Positions 7,065 to 15,370 of a DNA stretch of 52,138 nt are shown here, piece by piece. Below the pieces are notes generated by a model that worked only from the letters and a program-made list of their open reading frames with translations, searched no databases and was not told the DNA's origin. The translations under genes and the position numbers were made by a program. The DNA is from Saprospiraceae bacterium (GTDB lineage: Bacteria > Bacteroidota > Bacteroidia > Chitinophagales > Saprospiraceae). The stretch is from NCBI GenBank assembly GCA_021739645.1, contig JAIPBL010000044.1, positions 1 through 52,138 of the forward strand, given 5' to 3'. Each line of letters starts with the position of its first letter. The stretch's first letter is position 1.

Positions 7065-8825
7065 TCATTTAATCGTCTCCGTCACCCTCCCACATTTCAG
7101 CATCTTCTCGCCAAAATAAGGGTTTCGGATTTCCTTGTCCAAGCTTAGCCAATCGGCCCCGACATTACCGTCGGCCATAGGACAGTGCTGCACGTAAATC
7201 GCCGAGTCAAACGGCCCGAAGGCTTGCGCCAGGGCCACCATTTGTTCGGAAAGCGGTTTGAAATGCAGTCTCGCCACCTCCAAGTCTTTTGCGACAACTA
7301 ATTTATTCAGCGTCACCACGGCAGCGCCGCTGTGTTTCATCCAGTGGTCGTGCGCCGGGCCGGAGAACAGGCCCATGCTCGTCTTTTCAAAAGCCTTTTT
7401 CAAATCATCCCCTTGCTTTTTGGCGGTAGTAAAATCGCCATTTATCAACGCATCTTTCATCGGAAAATAAAGGTCGAACAACTGTTTTACCGCTGCTTTG
7501 GCAGGTTTGCTCACCTCCATTGGCTGCATGGCAGCGGGCGCAGTTCCGCCGTGATAATGCCCCGTCATTACAGCGCCGCCGCTTGGGTTCATCATGCTCG
7601 GCTTGCCCGCCAATTGCGCAGCAGCATCAATGGAAAAGGTGCCGTTCACAGCGATTTCAGTACCGGGTTCCAAGCCTTTCTTCACCACATAATTGTCGCC
7701 GACCAACGGCCCAAGCGTAACCTCCTGCATCAGGAAGCTGGTGCCTTGTTCGGTCGTGTTTTTCACATAAACCACCGAGCGCTCGCCCGTCCACATCACA
7801 GCAGTTTTGGGTGCCATGATGCTTTCCTTGTTGCCCGCCAACTGGGTTTTGATGATGCCGCTAGCAAACATTTCGGGCTTCAGTTTGCCGCTGGGATTGG
7901 CTATTTCTACCCTCGCCGTGGCCACCCTCATGGCGGGGTTGATGACGGGGTCAATGAAGGTAATTTTCCCGGTAAAATTCTCGCCCGGCACCGATTGAAT
8001 GGTGAACGAAACCGTGCTGCCTACCTTCGCCCAGCTCATGTCGCTCTCGTACACGTCGAACAGCACCCAGACCCTCGACAAGTCCACGATGTCGAACAGT
8101 GGCATTCCTCGCATGACGTAGTCGCCGAGGTTCACCTTTTTCTCCATGACGATGCCGCTCACATCAGCCGAAATTGGGAAGCGCTCCTGCGCCTTGCCAG
8201 CGGTCAAAATGCCCTCAATTTGCTGGTCGCTCAACTTCCAGTTTTTCAGCTTCTGCTTGGCTGCGGTGAACAGGCCGGGCTGCATGTCCTTGATTTTTTG
8301 CGCAGCAAAAAGCTCCTCCTGCGCCGTCACCAGTTCAGGCGAGTAAATGCTCGCAATCCTTTGCCCACGCCGCACGGGTTCACCAGTGAAATTGATGGTG
8401 AGCTGCTCCACCCTCCCGTCGAGGTGGGTCACTTGCGAGTATTTCAGCCGCTCGTCTGGCTGCACCTTGCCGTTCATGCGCACCTCTTTGGTGGGCATTC
8501 CAAAACCGACCACCGCCGTCTGCACATTGGCCAATTGCATTGCTGTTGGCGACATTTTGATTTCCATCGGGTCGCCTTCCGACGAGGTGTTGTCGTCCAG
8601 CGGAATTAAGTCCATGCCGCAGATGGGACATTGGCCGGGTTCTGATTGCCGGATTTGGGGGTGCATGGAGCAGGTCCATGTTTGATTGTTTGATTGTTGA
8701 ATTGTTGAATTGTTTGTTGGTTCCTCGGCGTGGCTGGGCTTGATGAGCCAGCCAATGAGGAGGCCCACCGCCAGCATGACGATGGCGGTGACGAGGATGT
8801 TGCGGTTGAATTTTATCTTTTTCAT
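7065..8825 (-). CDS. cusB: RND efflux periplasmic adaptor, CusB type, with metal-binding head and DUF3347 tail
   Basis: This membrane-fusion protein links the CusA-like pump to the outer-membrane channel. An N-terminal membrane anchor (NILVTAIVMLAVGLLIGWLI) is followed by a short linker. Next comes a heavy-metal-binding module (TWTCSMHPQIRQSEPGQCP then ICGMDLIPL), then the barrel-sandwich and alpha-hairpin domains (VRRGQRIASIYSPELV and ISADVSGIVMEKKVNLGDYV). The C-terminus (from about residue 450, including HDHWMKHSG and YVQHCPMADGN) is a DUF3347-like domain rich in His and Met. Methionines and cysteines throughout fit Cu(I)/Ag(I). The start at 8825 opens the anchor. The linker just before TWTC is encoded by four 8-nt tandem units (8680-8711). 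Its neighbours cusC and cusA support the role. Confidence 0.92.
   Translation of the reverse strand: MKKIKFNRNILVTAIVMLAVGLLIGWLIKPSHAEEPTNNSTIQQSNNQTWTCSMHPQIRQSEPGQCPICGMDLIPLDDNTSSEGDPMEIKMSPTAMQLANVQTAVVGFGMPTKEVRMNGKVQPDERLKYSQVTHLDGRVEQLTINFTGEPVRRGQRIASIYSPELVTAQEELFAAQKIKDMQPGLFTAAKQKLKNWKLSDQQIEGILTAGKAQERFPISADVSGIVMEKKVNLGDYVMRGMPLFDIVDLSRVWVLFDVYESDMSWAKVGSTVSFTIQSVPGENFTGKITFIDPVINPAMRVATARVEIANPSGKLKPEMFASGIIKTQLAGNKESIMAPKTAVMWTGERSVVYVKNTTEQGTSFLMQEVTLGPLVGDNYVVKKGLEPGTEIAVNGTFSIDAAAQLAGKPSMMNPSGGAVMTGHYHGGTAPAAMQPMEVSKPAKAAVKQLFDLYFPMKDALINGDFTTAKKQGDDLKKAFEKTSMGLFSGPAHDHWMKHSGAAVVTLNKLVVAKDLEVARLHFKPLSEQMVALAQAFGPFDSAIYVQHCPMADGNVGADWLSLDKEIRNPYFGEKMLKCGRVTETIK
8680..8711 (-). 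repeat. Four 8-nt tandem units inside the cusB linker
   Basis: On the minus strand the units are AATTCAAC twice and then AATCAAAC twice. They encode the Asn/Gln/Ser/Thr-rich linker NSTIQQSNNQT between the membrane anchor and the metal-binding head. The unit length is not a multiple of three, so loss or gain of one unit would shift the frame. Confidence 0.8.
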
Positions 8826-8845
8826 TTTAAAAAAATTGCATCGTG

Positions 8846-8915
8846 TTTTGTCATTGCCGCAGGCAACCTGCAACGTCATTTTCGATTTAGCAGATTGCCT
8901 TCGGCAATGACAAAA
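8846..8915. repeat. 26-bp inverted repeat between cusC and cusB
   Basis: The arms at 8846-8871 and 8890-8915 match at 24 of 26 positions (core TTTTGTCATTGCCG) with an 18-base loop. It fills the gap between the cusC stop (8920) and the cusB start (8825). It could attenuate or stabilise the operon message. The sequence type resembles dispersed intergenic hairpins seen in many bacterial genomes. Confidence 0.7.
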
Positions 8916-8919
8916 AAGG

Positions 8920-10155
8920 TTATTTTCCGGTCAAATAATCCAGTTTCACCAGTGCCAGCTGGTACTCCGTTTGCGCCGAAACCTTCTCCATCCGGTACCG
9001 GAAAAGCTGTTGCTGCAAGCGCAAAATTTCGTCAAAATCCTGCCCGGCGTTGCTGTAAGCCGCCATCATGAGGTCAATCGCCTGTTGGGTTTTCGCCATT
9101 TGCAGGTTCAGCAGTTCGACCATTTGCGCCATTTTTTCTACTTCGTAAAAACTCATTTCGTACATGGCAGCAAGTTCGTTCTGCATGTCTTGTTTCATGT
9201 CGGCGTACATCACCTGCATCAGCCGCCGCTCCTCGACAGCGGCGTTGTATTTTTTGTTCCAAATCGGCACGGTGACAGAGACCATCGGCATGAACATATC
9301 CTTTCCCGTGTTGGGTTCGATATGCACGTCGTGGCTCTTTCTTTTCACCAAAGGCATGTACTGTAACCCACCGCCAATCATGGGTTTTCGCATGAAATCC
9401 GCCACTTTCTCCTCCGCTTTCGCCACTTGGATTTGTTTGTCAAAAACCGCCAACATTGGGTTGTTGCCAACGAGGCTGTCCCGACGTGCAGCCGCTCCTA
9501 CGACAGGCTCCGGCAAGCTGCCGGAAATGGTGACGGGCGATGCCGCATCCCTCGCCAGCAGTTGGTTGAAGGCGATTTCCAGCGGCTTTCGTTTTTGTTC
9601 CAAAATGGCGATTTCAGTTTTCACTTCGTCCATCATGATGTCCGCCCGAATGGCATCTACCATCGGCGCCTGGCCCTGTTGGAATTTAACGGTGGCCAAT
9701 TCCTTGTCTGTCTCCAACACCCGCAGGTTTTCCCGCTGGATGCGGATTTGCTCTTCCAATTCGAACAACGGATACCAGGCGCTTTTCACCTTGAAAAAAA
9801 GCTCGTTTTGCGCCACGGCCACGGCTTGCAATTTTACCTCGGCCATCCGTGCCGCTTCGTTCTCCATGGCATCGAGCGAACCGGGCCACGGGAACATCTG
9901 CATCGCTGAGATACTGCCGAGTTGGTTGCCCATTGGCAGCATCATCGGGCTGAGGAAAAAGGCGGCGTTCACCGTCGGGTCGGGCAGTGATTTTGCCTGC
10001 GGCAATTTTTGCAGCGCCGCCTGAAATTCCGTCTGTTTCGCCCGGATGCCGGGGTTGTTTTCGGCGGCGATTTGGAGGTAGTTTTCCAGCGTCTGGGCAT
10101 TGGCAGAAATGGCCAAAAGTATTGCCGCTACTGCTATTTTGAGTTTCATTTTCAT
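8920..10155 (-). CDS. cusC: TolC-family outer membrane channel, CusC type
   Basis: This outer-membrane factor provides the exit duct of the metal efflux complex. A signal peptide (MKMKLKIAVAAILLAISANAQ) is followed by TLENYLQIAAENNPGIRAKQTEF, the usual N-terminus of the family. Two long helical halves follow, containing PDPTVNAAFFLSPMML, WPGSLDAMENEAARMAEV and the second-repeat segment VPIWNKKYNAAVEERRLMQ. There is no lipobox cysteine, so it is not lipidated like E. coli CusC. Methionine content is high. It lies upstream of cusB on the same strand, in an order not broken by other genes, and is divergent from the DUF6934 gene. The start could be at 10155 or 10149. Confidence 0.9.
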   Translation of the reverse strand: MKMKLKIAVAAILLAISANAQTLENYLQIAAENNPGIRAKQTEFQAALQKLPQAKSLPDPTVNAAFFLSPMMLPMGNQLGSISAMQMFPWPGSLDAMENEAARMAEVKLQAVAVAQNELFFKVKSAWYPLFELEEQIRIQRENLRVLETDKELATVKFQQGQAPMVDAIRADIMMDEVKTEIAILEQKRKPLEIAFNQLLARDAASPVTISGSLPEPVVGAAARRDSLVGNNPMLAVFDKQIQVAKAEEKVADFMRKPMIGGGLQYMPLVKRKSHDVHIEPNTGKDMFMPMVSVTVPIWNKKYNAAVEERRLMQVMYADMKQDMQNELAAMYEMSFYEVEKMAQMVELLNLQMAKTQQAIDLMMAAYSNAGQDFDEILRLQQQLFRYRMEKVSAQTEYQLALVKLDYLTGK

Positions 10156-10227
10156 TGTTTGCACTTTTCACTTTGTTAAATCTCTGGTTTCCCTATTTTC
10201 GTTTTGCAAAACAAAAAATCAGCTGAC

Positions 10228-10662
10228 ATGCTGGGGGAAACTTATCCAATCATATCTGTCGGAAACGGCCTTGCTTTCACCTTCAATAGCGTAGAGCCGA
10301 AAGGCATGATTCAAAAAATTGTACTTTTCCAGTGGTACGATTTGAATTGCTACAACCTCGCCTTTGGCGACATCGTGGGTGGTTTTCTCAGCGATGAAAC
10401 GGTCAGCAACAACCAGGATTTTGTGAAAGTATTGGGAACTGTCGCCAAGTGCGCTTATCAGTTTGTCGAAAGACAACCGGGTGTAATTCTTAAAATAACC
10501 CCGGTGGACGAGGGCAGAAAAATGCTGTACAATGCCGTTTTCAAAAGGCATCATAAGACAATTGCCGAAAAATTCGACATTAATGGCCGGGTTAAGGAGG
10601 CGCTGGAAGCCTACGACCCTGAAAAATTGTACGATGAATTTGAACTCAAGCATAATATTTAG
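10228..10662 (+). CDS. DUF6934 family protein
   Basis: The 144-residue product follows the family pattern as I remember it: a start around YPIISVGNG, then GMIQKIVLFQWY, FNLAFGD-like LAFGDIVGG, the highly typical VSNNQDFVKVLGTV, and a C-terminal FDINGRVKEALEAY. Members are small proteins of unknown function in Bacteroidota, often next to another small gene, as here. The frame extends upstream to a TTG at 10204, but the ATG at 10228 begins the conserved part. It is on the opposite strand to the surrounding metal genes, so it is probably an insertion into the efflux operon. An opposite-strand frame of similar length (10219-10665) is rejected because this one matches a family. Confidence 0.72.
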   Translation: MLGETYPIISVGNGLAFTFNSVEPKGMIQKIVLFQWYDLNCYNLAFGDIVGGFLSDETVSNNQDFVKVLGTVAKCAYQFVERQPGVILKITPVDEGRKMLYNAVFKRHHKTIAEKFDINGRVKEALEAYDPEKLYDEFELKHNI

Positions 10663-10688
10663 CATTTTTGTAAATAAACATCATTAAC

Positions 10689-11036
10689 ATGAAAAGCGAA
10701 GCCTTGCAAAAAGAAGCTCCTACCAAGCCCAGTACGTTAAAAAAAGTAGCTCCAACACCTTCGAAAGAAGCACTTGCCATCATGGAAAATGTTGGCAAAG
10801 TCATCTTCTTTCCCGAGAAATATTTCAAAGGCCAGCGTAGCTATATTGCGGATAGAGTCAACGAAATCCATATCGCCAATCCCACCCTCCCTATTCGCCA
10901 AGTCGTCGTCAATATCCTAACTCGACTCCCCGACTTCCTCCCCCCCGACAACATCCTAGATGTCACCCGCCAAATCGTCGAACAATGGCAAAAACTGACG
11001 GAAGTAGCAGCAGCGCCTGCCTCTCCAATTTCCTAA
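10689..11036 (+). CDS. Small conserved-type protein paired with the DUF6934 gene
   Basis: A 115-residue protein of unknown function. The first 35 residues are lysine-, proline- and alanine-rich and probably disordered (KEAPTKPSTLKKVAPTPSKEAL). The rest is predicted helical: MENVGKVIFFPEKYFKGQRSYIADRVNEI, then QVVVNILTRLPDFLPPDNILD. It follows the DUF6934 gene by 26 bases on the same strand, so the two are likely co-transcribed and may act together. A toxin-antitoxin-like or regulatory pair is a guess. Its stop overlaps the cusA stop by 4 bases in convergent orientation, which suggests tight insertion without spare DNA. Confidence 0.65.
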   Translation: MKSEALQKEAPTKPSTLKKVAPTPSKEALAIMENVGKVIFFPEKYFKGQRSYIADRVNEIHIANPTLPIRQVVVNILTRLPDFLPPDNILDVTRQIVEQWQKLTEVAAAPASPIS

Positions 11037-14000
11037 TTTTCTAATTTTCCAATTTTCGCCTGCTTCTTCACCACCCCTTCCCGCCAATACGCCTGCAACA
11101 CCGGCACCACGAACATGGTCATCAACTGAATCGTCATGCCCCCGAAAGTAGGTATCGCCATTGGCACCATGATGTCGGCACCTTTTCCGGTGGAGGTCAG
11201 CACAGGTAGCAAGGCGATGATGGCCGTAGCCGCCGTCATCATGGCGGGGCGCACCCGCTTTTTACCGGCCTCCAAAACGGCAGCACGGACTTCCGGCACG
11301 GTTTGCGGATTCCTTTCTTCGAAGACCTGGTGGATGTACGTCCCCATAATCACCCCGTCGTCGGTGGCGATGCCGAACAGGGCGATGAAGCCCACCCAGA
11401 CCGCCACGCTGAGGTTGATGGGGTGCAGTTGGAACAACTCCCTCATGCTCACTTCGGCGATGGAAAAATTGAGGAACCAATCCTGCCCGTACAGCCAGAG
11501 CATAATGAAGCCACCAGCGAACGCCACGAACACGCCTGAGAAGTGGATGGACGAGGCAATGACCGTTTTAAACTGAAAAAACAGCAACAGGAAAATCAAA
11601 ATCAGACTGATGGGAATGACGATGGACAGCCGCTTCATCGCCCGCAACTGGTTCTCGTAAGTGCCTGAAAACTTGTAGCTGATGCCAGCGGGTACGACCA
11701 GACTGCCGTTGTCAATCCGCTCCTGGATGAACCGCTGCGCCTGCTCCACCACGTCCACTTCTGCGTAGCCTTCTTTTTTGTCGAGCAGCACGTAGCCCGT
11801 GAGGAACGTGTCCTCGCTCTTTATCATCTGCGGGCCTTGGACGTACTCGATTTTGACCAGTTCGCCGAGCGGCACCTGCGCCCCAACGGGCGTTGGTACG
11901 AGCATTTTCTTGATGCTCTCCGGGTTGTCCCGCAGCTCACGGGGGTAGCGCACCCGCACAGGATAGCGCTCCCGGCCCTCCACGGTGGTCGTCACCTCCA
12001 TGCCGCCGATGGCGGTTTCGATGAAATTCTGCACGTCTTCGATGTTCAGGCCGTAGCGTGCGATGGCCACCCGGTCAATGTTCAGTTGGAGGTAGGGCTT
12101 GCCCACGATACGGTCGGCGAAAACGGCCTCGGGTTTTACCGAAGGAACTTCTTTTAAAATGCCTTCCAGTTGAAGTCCAAAATCCTCGATGGTCTTCAAA
12201 TCTGGCCCATACACCTTGATGCCCATCGGCGCTCGCATACCCGTTTGCAGCATGACGAGGCGGGTTTCGATGGGCTGCAATTTCGGGGCGGAGGTGACGC
12301 CGGGGATTTTAGTCACTCGCACAATTTCGTTCCAGATGTCATCGGGGCTTTTGATTTCGGGACGCCAGTTTCGGTAAAACTGGCCATCGGGGTCAGTGAT
12401 GAGGTCGGTGGGTTTTACCCCTCGAAGCAATGCTTCTTCGTTCGTGAGCGTATCGCCCGAAACAAGAATAAAGCGCTCTTTTTTATCCGTTTTAAAAGTT
12501 TCCCGTTTTCCATTTTCATTGATTAAAAACTCCGGTTTGTAGTTGATGATGTTCTCGAACATCGAAATCGGCGCTGGGTCGAGGGCGGTTTCGGCACGGC
12601 CAGCTTTGCCAACGGCCAGGTCCACTTCGGGAATGTTGGCGAGCAGCATGTCGAGCTGTGCAACTACCCGCTGGTTTTCTTCCACGCCGGAATGCGGCAT
12701 GGAGGTGGGCATCAGCAGGAAGCTGCCCTCGTTGAGGGAGGGCATGAACTCCTTGCCCATGCCGGGGAATTTGTGAATCATCGTGCTCCAAACCCCGGTC
12801 GTGCGGACGTTCCAACCGACCTTGTCAAAACCTTTGGCTGCGAACCCGAAAGTCTTGTTCCAACCAATCCAGATGACCAGCCCGAACAGGATGGTGAACA
12901 GCGGCAGCAGCATGAATTTGCCCTTGTTTTCGAGGCACCATTTTAAAACAGGTTCGTAAAAATGGACGATGGAAAGCAGTGCGCCGAGGATGATGCCCAG
13001 CAGCATAAGCACGAACAAGTAGTTGACAAACAGCGAATTGTGATGTCCCAGCAGACTCCATTCCTCCGCCAGAAAAAAGGTGGCCACCAGCACGACGACG
13101 GCGATGTTGATGATATTTGGAAAGTGCTTCCAGCGTTCTGGCCATTTGGGTTCAAACAAATTATTCAGCCCAATCACCACCAGCCACACCGGCAGCCAGG
13201 TTTTGAAAACCACAGCGAACAGGCTGCCTGCGGCAATGAGCGCGACGTTCCATACAATTCGTACCCTTTTTTTATCAAAATTCAAGGACAAAACAAGGTG
13301 CGCCAAGGCCGGAAGGACGACGATGCCGAGCAAAAAAGCAGTGCCCAGAGCAAAAGTTTTGGTGAACGCCAGCGGTCTGAACAGTTTGCCTTCCGCCGAT
13401 TCCATCGCAAAAACTGGCAGGAAGCTCACTACCGTCGTTGCCAGCGCCGTAGTGATTGCGCCTGAAACTTCCGCCGCCGCTCGGTAGATAACCTCAAGCA
13501 ATTCCCGTCCTCGGGCGCCTGCATTCTCCGGCAGTTCGAGGTGGCGGATGATGTTTTCAACAAAAACAATCCCCACGTCCACCATCACGCCGATGGCGAT
13601 GGCGATACCGGACAGCGCCACGATATTGGCGTCCACGCCGGCGTAGCGCATGGCGATGAAGGTCATCAGCACGCCCACCGGCAACATGCTCGAAATGAGC
13701 AGCGACGCCCGGAGGTTGAGCATCAGGATAATGACCACGATGATGCTGATGAGGACTTCGTGGGAAAGTGCCCGCCCCAGCGTACCGAGCGTTTCGTGGA
13801 TAAGCTGTGAACGGTCGTAAAAGGGCACGATAGTGAGCTGGCTCATCGTGCCGTTTGCGAGCGTCTTTTTGGGCAGACCCGGGGCAATTTCCTTGATTTT
13901 TTCTTTCACCCGATTGATGACGGCCGGCGGGTTAGAGCCGTAGCGAGCAACGACCACACCACCGGCCACTTCAGCGCCGTCCTTGTCGAGCAGGCCACGG

Positions 14001-14863
14001 CGGGTGGCTGGGCCGAGGCTTACCCGGCCGATGTCCTTGATGCGGATGGGCACGTTGTTATGAACGGCGACGACCGCCAGTTCGAGGTCTTCCACTTTTT
14101 TGATGTAGCCAAGGCCACGCACAAAGTACTCGACCTTGTTGATTTCGATGGTCTGTGCCCCGGCGTCCCGGTTCGATTTTTTCACCGCCGACATCACATC
14201 CATCAGCGGGATGTTGTAGGCTTTCAGGGCATCGGGGTTCACGTCCACCTGGTACTCCTTCACCTGCCCGCCGATGGAGGCGACTTCGGAAACACCCTCC
14301 ACGGAATTGAGCGCATATTTCACGTTGAAATCCTGCACAGACCGGATTTCGTTCAAATCCCAGCCGCCGGTGACATTGCCCGCCGAGTCCCGCCCTTCGA
14401 GGGTGTACCAGTAAACTTGCCCAAGCGCCGTAGCGTCCGGTCCGAGCGCAGGCGACACCCCCGGCGGCAAGAGGCCGGAGGGCAGCGAATTCAGCTTTTC
14501 CAAAATCCGGCTGCGTGACCAGTAGAACTCGGTTTTTTCATCGAAAATAACGTAGATGCTGGCGAAGCCAAACATGGAAGTGCTGCGGACGGAACTCACA
14601 CCGGGGATGCCCAACAGGAAGGTCGTGAGCGGGTACGTGATTTGGTCCTCCACGTCCTGCGGGGAGCGGCCCATCCAGTCGGCGAAAACGATTTGCTGGT
14701 TCTCGCCGAGGTCGGGGATGGCGTCCACGGGCACGGGGTCGGAGGGCAGGAAGGTTTTCCAGCCGAACGGCGCCGTGACCACGCCCCAGCCGATGAACAT
14801 CGCCAGCAAAAGCAGCGTGACGAATTTATTTTCGAGGAAGAAGCGGATGATTCCGTTTAGCAT
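11033..14863 (-). CDS. cusA: Heavy-metal RND efflux pump, CusA/CzcA family
   Basis: This inner-membrane proton-driven pump exports metal ions through CusB/CusC. The N-terminus (MLNGIIRFFLENKFVTLLLLAM) is TM1, followed by the PN1 porter region (DWMGRSPQDVEDQITYPLT), DVGIVFVENIIRHLE in TM4, and IALFGIATDDGVIMGTYI in TM10. VMLQTGMRAPMGIKV matches the region holding the Cu(I)-binding methionines of CusA. At 1276 residues it is about 230 longer than E. coli CusA. The extra sequence lies around residues 540-690, where several additional hydrophobic segments occur (IVWNVALIAAGSLFAVVF, NIAVVVLVATFF, YLFVLMLLGIILGALL), and in a second insert near 800-860. I recall similar long forms from other Bacteroidota. 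Confidence 0.93.
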   Translation of the reverse strand: MLNGIIRFFLENKFVTLLLLAMFIGWGVVTAPFGWKTFLPSDPVPVDAIPDLGENQQIVFADWMGRSPQDVEDQITYPLTTFLLGIPGVSSVRSTSMFGFASIYVIFDEKTEFYWSRSRILEKLNSLPSGLLPPGVSPALGPDATALGQVYWYTLEGRDSAGNVTGGWDLNEIRSVQDFNVKYALNSVEGVSEVASIGGQVKEYQVDVNPDALKAYNIPLMDVMSAVKKSNRDAGAQTIEINKVEYFVRGLGYIKKVEDLELAVVAVHNNVPIRIKDIGRVSLGPATRRGLLDKDGAEVAGGVVVARYGSNPPAVINRVKEKIKEIAPGLPKKTLANGTMSQLTIVPFYDRSQLIHETLGTLGRALSHEVLISIIVVIILMLNLRASLLISSMLPVGVLMTFIAMRYAGVDANIVALSGIAIAIGVMVDVGIVFVENIIRHLELPENAGARGRELLEVIYRAAAEVSGAITTALATTVVSFLPVFAMESAEGKLFRPLAFTKTFALGTAFLLGIVVLPALAHLVLSLNFDKKRVRIVWNVALIAAGSLFAVVFKTWLPVWLVVIGLNNLFEPKWPERWKHFPNIINIAVVVLVATFFLAEEWSLLGHHNSLFVNYLFVLMLLGIILGALLSIVHFYEPVLKWCLENKGKFMLLPLFTILFGLVIWIGWNKTFGFAAKGFDKVGWNVRTTGVWSTMIHKFPGMGKEFMPSLNEGSFLLMPTSMPHSGVEENQRVVAQLDMLLANIPEVDLAVGKAGRAETALDPAPISMFENIINYKPEFLINENGKRETFKTDKKERFILVSGDTLTNEEALLRGVKPTDLITDPDGQFYRNWRPEIKSPDDIWNEIVRVTKIPGVTSAPKLQPIETRLVMLQTGMRAPMGIKVYGPDLKTIEDFGLQLEGILKEVPSVKPEAVFADRIVGKPYLQLNIDRVAIARYGLNIEDVQNFIETAIGGMEVTTTVEGRERYPVRVRYPRELRDNPESIKKMLVPTPVGAQVPLGELVKIEYVQGPQMIKSEDTFLTGYVLLDKKEGYAEVDVVEQAQRFIQERIDNGSLVVPAGISYKFSGTYENQLRAMKRLSIVIPISLILIFLLLFFQFKTVIASSIHFSGVFVAFAGGFIMLWLYGQDWFLNFSIAEVSMRELFQLHPINLSVAVWVGFIALFGIATDDGVIMGTYIHQVFEERNPQTVPEVRAAVLEAGKKRVRPAMMTAATAIIALLPVLTSTGKGADIMVPMAIPTFGGMTIQLMTMFVVPVLQAYWREGVVKKQAKIGKLEN

Positions 14864-14913
14864 GATGGCTTCTTTTTTTGATAAAAAGCGTCATTTCAAA
14901 ATCAATTTTAGGG

Positions 14914-15342
14914 TCAACAACAGTTTTCTCCAGCCTGTATCGGCGGGCATTTCACCGAACCAAAAGAGCAGTAAACGCAGCAGTCGCCGGGCTTTGGGCG
15001 CAGCAATTGGTGGCAGTTTTCGCACTCGTAAAAGAACTGACAGGCGTCCGTGGGCATGGTTTCCATTTTTTGAAAACCGCAGCTTGGGCAGGTTAGCAGG
15101 CTTTGCAAAACGACCCCGCCCGACTGGCTGGCCTTCCTTTTTTGCCAAAACTGCCACCCAGCCCAGCCCAGCAAACCAGCGCCCACTGCCATCAGCAGGC
15201 CGCTGTATTTTTCCAGCCCGTCTGAAAATGCAGACAATCCGGCAGCGCCGCCAAGCGCCAGCACGAGGAACGGAAGCCAGCAGCAGCTCGTCGCCAGTAT
15301 AAAAGCGAAGGCTGCTCCTATCAGGGAATGTTCAATTTTCAT
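14914..15342 (-). CDS. MerT-like membrane protein with a cysteine-rich C-terminal module
   Basis: Residues 1-65 form a two-helix membrane segment with a vicinal cysteine pair in the first helix (LATSCCWLPFLVLALGGAAG), as in the mercuric transporter MerT. The C-terminal half is soluble and has CPSCGFQ, then CENCHQLL and finally GDCCVYCSFGSVKCPPIQ. That last stretch is a strongly conserved motif of a small Bacteroidota family that often accompanies metal-resistance genes. The fusion of both parts in 142 residues suggests uptake or handover of thiophilic ions such as Hg(II) or Cu(I). It sits 50 bases upstream of cusA and 28 bases downstream of the first peroxidase gene, consistent with one operon. 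Confidence 0.8.
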   Translation of the reverse strand: MKIEHSLIGAAFAFILATSCCWLPFLVLALGGAAGLSAFSDGLEKYSGLLMAVGAGLLGWAGWQFWQKRKASQSGGVVLQSLLTCPSCGFQKMETMPTDACQFFYECENCHQLLRPKPGDCCVYCSFGSVKCPPIQAGENCC

Positions 15343-15370
15343 GTCAAGCTTTTTAAACCCAAAACCTCTG

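Noticed and set aside
7332-8609. Open frame of 425 codons opposite cusB
   Set aside because: It is antisense to a clear CusB coding region, has no family resemblance, and is rich in His/Arg/Leu as expected from a complement of coding DNA.
10219-10665. Minus-strand frame of 148 codons at the DUF6934 locus
   Set aside because: The plus-strand product fits the DUF6934 pattern (VSNNQDFVKVLGTV) and pairs with the next plus-strand gene; the minus frame has no support.
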